This document shows, piece after piece, positions 56,400 to 64,000 of a DNA stretch of 64,000 bases. The notes below the pieces were generated by a model. That model did not search any database and was not told the origin of the DNA. It was given only the letters and a program-made list of their open reading frames with translations. The position numbers were made by a program, and so were the translations under genes. Source of the DNA: Antedon mediterranea (Eukaryota > Echinodermata > Crinoidea > Comatulida > Antedonidae); assembly GCF_964355755.1 (NCBI RefSeq), contig NC_092673.1:13771001-13835000 (forward strand), in the 5' to 3' direction. Within the stretch, counting starts at the first letter, position 1. Every line of letters starts with the position of its first letter.

Positions 56400-57196
56400 A
56401 TGGCTACCGATGGTCCTATAGTCCCTGAACAGAATGATATTGGTTATCCAAAAGTAGGTGAATTATTGTGCTTCGTTGTAAATAACATGAACTCAATGAC
56501 GTTTGATAATTTACACAACATATTTATGACTAGCTTCACTTCAGATGATATTAAGGATGCTATTAATGTATGCTATCATCTTATATTCAGGATCCTGAAA
56601 ATAATCTGAAAAAGTGGGCTAGAAAGAATATTATTCTTATCACAAACTGTGATATTAAAATTCTGCCCATCTTTGTTGCTGCTGACTTAAGAAAGATACC
56701 TATTGTACCTATTGACATGATTGATGATACGATGATATTTCGTGAAATAAAGATAATAAAAGTTGATATGGCATCGAATACAAATCTGCGTGGTTACATT
56801 GCAAGAGTGGTACACAATTCAAAATGTAAAGATAAGATTATTCCTCAATCAACTGATGGCACTCGACCTACCTTTACGGTTCTGGCCGTGACAGAGACCG
56901 AATGATGAATTCGTCACTGAGATCAACGCAGTTAATCAGTTTTATAAGAGTAGACAATACAAGGAGAAGCCTAACATCGAAGATCGACAAGCAGCATCCT
57001 ACGATTAAGGATTTCAATTACAAGCTAAATTCCAGTGTGGCACAGGTACCGATATTAGTCTAAAAGCTAGACCACGTCCTCCTTACTGTATGTACCTTGG
57101 AAATATGGACATTGAAACCAGCGTAGAAGATGTTAGTCGGTATCTCATGTCCAAGACAGTTTATGCAGATACAGAACTCTTACTTAGAATCTAGAA
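56400..57196 (+). pseudogene. Non-LTR retrotransposon ORF1-like relic
   Basis: The first frame (from 56400) reads GYPKVGELLCFVVNNMNSMT, FDNLHNIFMTSFTSDDIKDA. After a frame change it continues LSSYIQDPENNL and LPIFVAADLRKIPIV with a D-D-T-M. This pattern (short helical domain, then P.FVA.DL..(I/L)P) recurs in ORF1-type proteins of invertebrate retroelements. A third piece (57071-57196, YCMYLGNMDIETSVEDVSRY) looks like an RRM-type strand-helix. Several stops and shifts occur. Confidence 0.5.
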
Positions 57197-57656
57197 GATC
57201 GGACTACAGTTCGTTTAAGAACAGTTATAATTTCTAATGCTATTCTACCATATCAACAGTGACGCAACTTCCGGGTTCCTATGAGACGGTAAAAGGTAAC
57301 ATTCAAATTTTGCTTTAGGTGTAGTTTCAAGAGGACTGTATTACCATACAGATGTCCTTAATTTATATGCCTTTACTTATCTTATGATAAAATAGGACTA
57401 TTATAAATTGTGAATGATGGCGTGCTAGTGAGGCTATGCGTTACCGCCATCTTTAATCTATGGAATCTATTGAATCTTATAGAGGCTGTTGCATGCTGCA
57501 TAATTTTGTTAAAGCAAAAGTTAAGTTACTCGTTTCCCTAATGCAGTGTTCTTTGCTTTATACCTGCCGTTTACTTAATTAATCACTGAGTTACAAATGG
57601 CTATAATTTATAATTTCATTGCTATCACACTTTTGGGCCTACTACTATTACTAATA
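57197..57656. other. No gene seen
   Basis: Plain non-coding sequence up to the TA target site of the pogo-like transposon. Confidence 0.5.
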
Positions 57657-58131
57657 CAGTCAACTCTCCCAATACCGGACTCTCCCAAAACCGGAATTCA
57701 CGAAAAACCGGACTTTTTTGGAGGGCCCAATTTGTCCCTATTCTAAATGTACTGTAATTTATTATGAAAACCGGAATACCCAATTCCGGAATCCGGACAA
57801 ATTATGAAGTACAAAACACGAAAATTAGCATCTGAAAACCGGACTGACAGTTAAAAAACTCCAAATATTTACGAAAACAACGTAACATCGTCGTCGCTGA
57901 CTCGGATTCAATACATTCACAATGTACAAAAGCTTTTAACCATACCCTCACCATGCATGAAGTGCGCGACGTTTCGCGGTACAATCAAATAATGTTGCCA
58001 TGGAGCACTACACTGTGATTGACAGGTCAGTTCATTGTTAACCCATGAGGCGGCAATTGCTTTGTTGCGTATCGAACTGCGGTGGGCTTTTTCACATCGA
58101 AGCGCTATGTCTTAATGTCTATTGTTTTTAG

Positions 58132-58155
58132 CAGGGAGTTGTTAACAACTCCCTG
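58132..58155. repeat. Perfect 24-bp palindrome
   Basis: CAGGGAGTTGTT is followed directly by AACAACTCCCTG. It is followed by a T run, so on RNA it would form a strong hairpin. Confidence 0.85.
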
Positions 58156-58387
58156 TTTTTTAGCATATGAATTGTTTTTTAATAAAGTTCAATTTAAATT
58201 CCACTTTGTGTCTTTGTTTTGTTTAAATTATTGTTAAATTCACAATTGCAATAGGACTTTAAAAAGGAATGTTTCACTAAAAATGTGCATCATTATAAAT
58301 TTGGAAATCATTATGGCAAAACGTAAACGGAATGAACTTGACTTAACTAGTGTTAATAAACTTTGAAATGTTACCAATTAATTATTG

Positions 58388-59547
58388 GAAATCGGAAAAA
58401 AGCCACCCCTGTAAAAACCCACCATTGTAAAAAGCCACCCAACAATGGACTTTACCATTGTAAAGTGGGAGTGCTGGACAATCAATTTTTATTTAATTGT
58501 GTTATTGTGAATAGCAATTTGGGTGTAGGTGTTATTTAGAAACAATATCAAAGCTAATCAAAGGGATGCCTACACTTTTCATGTTACCTCTTCCAAATGC
58601 CACTGCCAAAACATCAAACACTTCCTACTTAGTTAAGATTCATAATACATTTTATGCCATTGTAATGTTATGTTTAAATAAGGCACGTTATCAAAATACA
58701 AATCATTTCAAAATGGAGTTCATTACAAATAATAAGGGAGGTCGCAAATTATGCTATGATGGTTAGGCCTATCTTTATACTAAACGTAAGTCTAACAGAA
58801 CAAACAACATTTGTGAATCCTGGAATAGAAAGCATCTTAACAACACTGGTCATACAAACCCATCTATCTGGTCATCAATCAATGCAGTCAAAAGAGATGA
58901 AGCATCTTCAGCGACTTTAATTGAACTTGTAAGGCGAGAACAACCAATGCCATCTAAACGCATTACCAAATCAACAGTTAAACACCAGGAACATAATTTC
59001 TAAGTACAACCGACAGGCCAAAACATTATTTCAAACTATGACTGCACTAGGTTATGCCATACGATTAAAGTAACTTGCGACCAATGCCACGTCTTGTATT
59101 TAATGTACAGTGTTTGCAAATATAAAACAATTATTATCTCTCAAAACTGTTAAACTGATATAATTAAATATAATTTTGTGTACTTTATTTATTTATTCAT
59201 TCAATTTAACGTAATGTTTTTAATTAGACAGAATGTTTATAATATCAATACTTATTCATTGTATAAGGACTATGTGATATTTTTTATTTGGAGATTTCAA
59301 ATTAAATTGAATACATGTTTATTAAAAATTGATTCTTATTTTTGTGTCGTTTGTTTATATTTGTCAGTCCTAAGTATTCCAAATTTATATTTAATAAAAT
59401 GTTATAATTCATGCTACATTCCTATTCTTAACACACAATTAAATACAAGGTGATTACATAGCACCCCCATTTTGAAATGGTATAGTCCATTGTTGGGTGG
59501 CTTTTAACAGTGGTGGCTTTTTACAGGGGTGGCTTTTTTCCTACTTT
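58388..59547. mobile_element. MULE-type transposon nested in the pogo-like element
   Basis: The target duplication TTAATTATTG is present at 58378-58387 and 59548-59557. Inverted ends of about 58 bp begin GGAAAAAAGCCACCCCTGTA near each edge and reach CCACCCAACAATGGACT. A 9-10-bp duplication with long TIRs fits Mutator-like elements. Inside is a small protein relic with FLYWCH-like and MULE C-terminal features. Confidence 0.75.
58713..59003 (+). pseudogene. FLYWCH/MULE transposase remnant
   Basis: It starts MEFITNNKGGRKLCYDG, the front of a FLYWCH zinc finger, then has a TAG and AYLYTKRK. It passes directly to ESWNRKHLNNTGHTNPSIW and INAVKRDEASSATLIEL, the C-terminal block often seen in animal MULE transposases (W...N...L....P..W.....L...EA). 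The central MULE catalytic domain and the rest of the FLYWCH finger are missing, so an internal deletion has fused the two ends. Confidence 0.6.
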
Positions 59548-59759
59548 TTAATTATTGTGTCATTATTGCTTGGCTCGTTTACCTAATCAATTTTCATCAT
59601 TGCTATCAAATTACGTCAAAATAAAGGAGCTTAAAAAACATGTGGTCTAGGTGTGGGCGTTTTTATTTGATTATGACACCTCTGCACATGCGCATCAATC
59701 AAAGCCCTTATCACCCACCATGCTCACGAAAAACAATAAACAGACCGAAATTATGTTCA

Positions 59760-59783
59760 TACGTACGTACGTACGTACGTACA
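59760..59783. repeat. (TACG)n microsatellite
   Basis: It is about 5.5 units of a self-complementary ACGT repeat inside the pogo-like element. Confidence 0.85.
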
Positions 59784-60141
59784 TACGTAGGCCTTTTTGC
59801 CGTTAAAAACACATTGAGAAACAATAATTTACTATTGTAACATGTTTTATTGGTACAGTAAATAATGTAACTTTTAAAACAGGTAAATTGAATTAGCTTA
59901 ATATTAATAAAGTAGGCCTAGGCCTATCAGTATTTATTTAATTAAAACTAGATTGACACAATCATAGCCTAGGCCTTCCCTACGCTAGGAGACCGTACCG
60001 GGCAGCATTCGGACCGGTGATTCAAAGCATTTTCAGTGACAACGTGATGACTTTAAAAATATGTTTTCAGGAAACCGGACTTTCGAAAAACCGGAAAATA
60101 TATGCCCGCCCAAGGGTGTCCGGTATTGGGAGAGTTGACTG

Positions 60142-60344
60142 TAGTAGGAATTACTAGTTCTAATACTAGTAATAGTAGGCCTAGTAGTGCTGGTCTGGAA
60201 CTATGTGTATACTCGGGTCATGACCTTAACAGTATGGCTGTCGCATACAGGTGTTATAATAAGCAAAGCAATTAGATTTCTTTGTTTCATATACAGTGAC
60301 TAGGCTATATAGTACTTTTATTCTATCTCCACAGATTTTCAAAT
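60142..60344. other. No gene seen
   Basis: This is a short AT-rich stretch with several TACTAGTAA and AGGCCTAG strings between the pogo-like element and the DIRS remnant. Confidence 0.5.
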
Positions 60345-61107
60345 ATGGCAGAACATGATGGTTCGCCAGATGGTGCAGCTTCTAGTGTTAGTGATAAATT
60401 AAAGTTAGCTACAGCTAGTCAACCCAGTGATTTTGCTGACTTGGCAGCTGAATTTAGTACAGCCACACTTACAGCGCCGGCTTTGGATGAGAAATTGGCT
60501 GCAATTGTAAGTGACCTGATTAGTGGAAGGATACCGCAAAGATGACTGAGCTTATTGGAAAATATCATCGTCCACTCAACCCCACCCAAGATGAACTTAC
60601 CTGTGTGGGGCCAGTTGAAACCTACTACCAGGACCAATGATGTTAGGTTGCAGAAAGTACAGGCACTGTTCATAAACTCTATGTATGCTCTGCCCAAGTC
60701 TTCAGGTGATTTGAAACTACTTTGACGCATGCACTGGTTGTGGCGCTGACTGCAAACCGGGAGTTTAACCTGAAACGAAGAGAGATCTTAACTCACGATT
60801 TGTTGCACGCTGTGGGGTTACAACGCCCATAACCACAGACCTCTTTTGAGATGATGTTACAAAACAGATAGACGATCTCTTCAAATCAAACAAACTTGGT
60901 TCAGGCTGGCTAAAATCGACAATTAGTCGCAATTTTCTGTTGCTAAGCAATGAGCTATTGACTCAGAACTTGCATCTTTTTTGGCCAAAAAGGTTATTGA
61001 CATTTCCAAACCATGTAAAGGAGATTTTGTTTCTCCTATCTTTATCCATCCCTGAAAAGAACCCGGTAAATATAGAGTTATTTTTAACCTTAAGGAACTT
61101 AATGAGT
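60345..61107 (+). pseudogene. DIRS-like retrotransposon: gag remnant and RT start
   Basis: From ATG 60345 it reads LDEKLAAIVSDLISGRIPQ, then in the next frame KMTELIGKYHRPLNPTQDE, then NLPVWGQLKPTTRTNDVRLQ, and LTANREFNLKRREILTHDLL, DDVTKQIDDLFKSNKLG. These blocks follow the order of DIRS1-type gag proteins (YHRP.N, W..L....R..D...Q..Q, RR..L..D, DD..K...D). The RT begins GDFVSPIFIHP and YRVIFNLKELNEY, the DIRS RT N-terminus, with a TGA in between. Several stops and shifts show it is dead. RT is interrupted at 61107. Confidence 0.65.
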
Positions 61108-62564
61108 ACTAGATGGTACGCTCGCTTCGCTCGCGTACCATCTAGGTCGTGCCCACAGATGGTTCTCGAATACATAATAATGTCAGCGTTAAAAAACTGG
61201 CGATTTCAAATGTACGTACCGCAGGACAATAATACATGTCGTTTACAGGAACGAATAAATAGACACTGTGATTTATGTACTGAACTAAAATTAGCACCCT
61301 GGGAATTACTTCCGAAAGAGAAACTTGTCACAAAATGAGACCAATTGTTTAAGTCAAATTTAAACAAACTTAATTTGTGTTTTGTATGTAACATTAGGGT
61401 TGAGGGATGGGAAAGAGGATGGGTGCAAAGAGGAACAATTTTTAAATATATTCTTTATCCATGTAGTAACGAAATATTAATTGTTTTCAAGTTTTACAAA
61501 TAATATACCACTAAACACAGTAAAACATTGCGATGTAATACTTTGTTGAAACTATCACCGTCCTAGTCGATTGAAATAGTATAGTACATTGTAACGATAC
61601 ATCACTACGACGTGTATAATATGTTTATATAATGTAAAACAATTTGTGAAAACCACCCCTATTCGTGGCAAATCATAAATTCGATTTAATCGTCAATAAA
61701 TATTAAATTATCTAACTCAACTTAATTAGTAGGCCTAATGGTTTTCAATTGTTTCTTAGAGCCAATTCATACTTAAGTTGGTTCCTAACCCTACCCACCA
61801 AAGTTGTTCGGCGTTTAGGGCATGTGATGCACCGTAGGCCTATCCTCTACTGGCTTTACAACGCTACTCATGCCAGTGAGGGAAGGGTGATGATGTCACG
61901 TGGGTGGTTTAACTGCAATAATAAAGAGTTTTACATAATATACGGCGACTGAAAACGCTAGCTCATTATCCGTTAAAAAAAATCTATATCCAACCTCTGC
62001 AGCACAGATTGAAAAAAAATGGATCGAATTTCTGTTATGAGTATACAGTACTTGCCTTTACGACGCCTGAGGGAATAGACACTTGTGGAACAGAGATTGG
62101 AATGTTCCATTCATTTCAAATCAATACATTTGCATAAACGTATATTACTGTAAATCTATCAAAATAGTATTTTTTTAAGAAAATCGGCCTGTCTTCAACA
62201 TTATGATACTGTACTCGAGCTGTTCAACCGGTTTTCAGCTATTAAAAACAATTATCGTAGGAGGAGATAGGAAAATGCGAAGCCTCCTCGCATTTTTGTG
62301 GCGGGTATTTTTCAAGATGGACATCCATTAGACAGTGTATACCACGATCGGAAAACACCCCTATTTGGGGCAAATCGTTGAACCTAAATTCGTTTTAATC
62401 GTCAATAACTAATTATCGAACTCAATTTAATTAGTAAACAGGGTTACATCAGGCGGTTAAAATCAGTACCGAAAGTACGAACCAACTTTATATACCATCG
62501 AGTAAACATTCTAGAAATAACGCGTGATTTACCGAATTTTGCCCTTACGTAAATTTATATATAG
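61108..62564. mobile_element. Insertion of about 1.46 kb splitting the DIRS RT
   Basis: DIRS RT sequence stops after LKELNEY at 61107 and resumes with HFKMD at 62574. The left junction is a hairpin with a 12-bp stem (TAGATGGTACGC/GCGTACCATCTA, 61109-61143). The insert contains an internal direct repeat (AACACCCCTATTTGGGGCAA-like plus CGTCAATAA and TTAATTAGTA) at about 61650-61740 and 62350-62440. A 66-codon frame after the hairpin (MVLEYIIMSALKNWRF) is not recognised. No clear TIR or target duplication was found. Confidence 0.45.
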
Positions 62565-63101
62565 ATGTCATGTCATTTTAAAATGGACATGATAGATTCT
62601 GCAATAAGTTTTGTGTCGTCCGTCGACCTCCGGGACGCCTATTATTCGGTGTATAGGCGGTGTCTTAAAGTTTGTGAGAAAGGTGTATTTTACAAATTTA
62701 ATGCGCTACCTAAGAGCCTTTCTTGTAGCTCTCGCACTTTTACAAAGCTGCTGAAGCCAGTTTTTTCTACTCTAAGGAGTCGCTTTGGTATCTCATGCCT
62801 CGGGTATATTAATGACTTGTTTTACACCGATGACACATTGGCGGGTTGTCAAGAGGCTACTTTGCAAACTACAATGCTGTTAAAAAAATTAGGTTTTTCA
62901 GTGAATCGGGGAAAATCTGTACTTATGCTACCAATGAGATGCTTGCTGATCTCAGAAAGCAGTGGATCCCAAACTTTGTATTTTGCATGCAAGATTGACA
63001 AAATAATGAGCTTTAAAGTGCAAAAAAATATATCAACGGTAGCGGTACCTGTACAGTTTACAACAATTGATAAATTGTATTTGCGATATTGTATGTTTTG
63101 A
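62565..63101 (+). pseudogene. DIRS-like retrotransposon: RT core remnant
   Basis: It reads HFKMDMIDSAISFVSSVDLR with DAYYSVYRR, then LPKSLSCSSRTFTKLLKPVF and LGYINDLFYTDD, then LLKKLGFSVNRGKSVLM. This is the order of DIRS RT motifs (HFKM, VDL.DAYY, LP..L...PR.FTK..KP, Y.DD, LGF). The catalytic box is YIND, with the first catalytic Asp replaced by Asn. Frame and similarity fade after about 62960. No RNase H, methylase or tyrosine recombinase was recognised downstream. Confidence 0.7.
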
Positions 63102-64000
63102 ATGATAAATGTTTATTTAATATTTTACTGCGAACAACTGGCGATTGAGACATTAGCCTATTGCAAATTGTTCAAAAAGGTAGGAGCAGTTCAGTTAAGT
63201 TCTTGAGAATGTCAGTTTGATAGATCTTTTTCATATATTAATATTTAATAAACAACAATTTGTATTTGCGGTCCCTAAATTCAGCAATTAAAAAAGTTGT
63301 CACTTAGGGATTTATCATATTAACTATTCATGTTGATGGCTCTAACGTCAAGGCAGAGATGCAAAATGCTAGCGGGACTAAGAGTATGATAAAGTCGGAA
63401 AACAGCCAGGACAGGCCCAATAAATTATTTTTCATCCCTAAGGTTTAGAAAATATTAAGACACTACTTAACTGGGCCTAGCAGGAATTGATACATCCATG
63501 TTTACTGCGCAGCTAGTGCCTCTAAAGCCAGTAGGTCTATCCCGATGGATGAGGGGAATCTCACTTTCAATCATTAGTTCTGATTGAACACAGCATTCCC
63601 TTCACAACAAATCATCAATTCGCAATTTTGTGCCGTAGTGCATAATCACAAGTGGGAACAGTCGGCGCAACAGTGCTGCAAACATCGCTACGGGCAGTTT
63701 GATTTAACGCAACAACGCAAGAACAGACAAACATATAAATATGCGGGAGTGAACCAGGTCAAAGCCTACAGTAGTTAATGTTGATTAGCAAACCGAGCCG
63801 GTTTGATTTCACCTACGCACTTGGGGAAGCAACACAAGGACATAAACCCATCCCAAGCTAGTTGTAACACTTCAAATAATAAATCGCTTGTTAATGGTCA
63901 AGTTGTTTACGTTGCGTTTATGTCTTTGCATAAAGTTTACGTTGCGTAGGTTGCGCCGCTAGTGGGAAAACCATGCTTATGGTGGGCCGGGAGTCAATTC
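63102..64000. other. No firm gene
   Basis: Possibly decayed 3' DIRS sequence. The frames here (63584-63778 among them) have no recognisable recombinase or RNase H motifs. Confidence 0.4.

Larger units (their letters stand above)
57657..60141. mobile_element. Tc1/mariner (pogo-like) transposon, non-autonomous
   Basis: Both ends carry CAGTCAACTCTCCCAATACC extended by GGAC, perfectly inverted, with TA on each side (57655-57656 and 60142-60143). The TA target and CAGT start fit Tc1/mariner, and the CAGTCAACTC start fits pogo/Tigger-type ends. Extra ACCGGA motifs (AAAACCGGA, AAAAACCGGAC) line the first and last 150 bp. No transposase is recognised. A MULE is nested inside. Confidence 0.75.

Noticed and set aside
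59178-59453. 91-codon AT-rich frame
   Set aside because: It is inside the MULE, with Phe/Tyr/Ile-rich composition typical of random AT-rich translation.

Overview
This is a stretch of animal nuclear DNA: AT-rich, intron-bearing and dominated by layers of transposable elements. There are no bacterial gene arrangements. The best guess is a marine invertebrate deuterostome, probably an echinoderm. The grounds are the many TAGGCCTA/CCTAGGCC strings, a Gmr1-like LTR retrotransposon (a group described from deuterostomes), DIRS, Helitron, MULE, pogo and piggyBac remnants side by side, and an adhesion-GPCR remnant. The species cannot be named from this sequence alone.

Layout. 0-12.75 kb: at least six head-to-tail or dispersed copies of a Helitron-like non-autonomous element. 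Each complete 3' end has a 9-bp-stem hairpin followed 5-6 nt later by CTAG. This zone also holds a three-copy direct repeat, a 609-bp TIR element and a piggyBac-type MITE with TTAA target sites. 12.8-14.1 kb: a LINE reverse-transcriptase remnant and an unclassified repeat. 14.1-28.35 kb: copy A of a 2.4-kb duplicated segment, swollen to about 14 kb by a 6-kb LTR retrotransposon (TSD CTCTT), a 4.2-kb element with about 47-bp TIRs (TSD TTA) and a 1.6-kb block of LINE and PIF/Harbinger relics. Copy B at 37.77-40.15 kb lacks all three, so it serves as a natural empty-site control. 29-36 kb: a recombinase-like relic, a BEN-domain pseudogene, adhesion-GPCR exons, an OB-fold relic and a LINE 3' end. 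36.1-37.1 kb: a 68-bp minisatellite containing a PHD-finger exon. 42.4-53.1 kb: the most gene-like part. It has a second BEN-type locus, a C2H2 zinc-finger gene end, and a five-exon gene model (Tudor-like exon, about 65 copies of a 42-bp coding repeat, a 23-nt micro-exon and a BEN exon with poly(A) signals) whose splice phases agree. 53.4-54.9 kb: a roughly 90-bp satellite with a hairpin in each monomer. 56.4-63.1 kb: a non-LTR ORF1 relic, a MULE nested in a pogo/Tc1-like transposon, and a DIRS-like retrotransposon split by an insertion.

Nearly every coding segment carries at least one stop or frameshift. No gene here can be called intact with confidence apart from the retrotransposon gag and the first part of its pol. 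The recurring theme is a cluster of three BEN-domain loci, each with a fast-evolving hydrophilic tract just upstream of the BEN domain.
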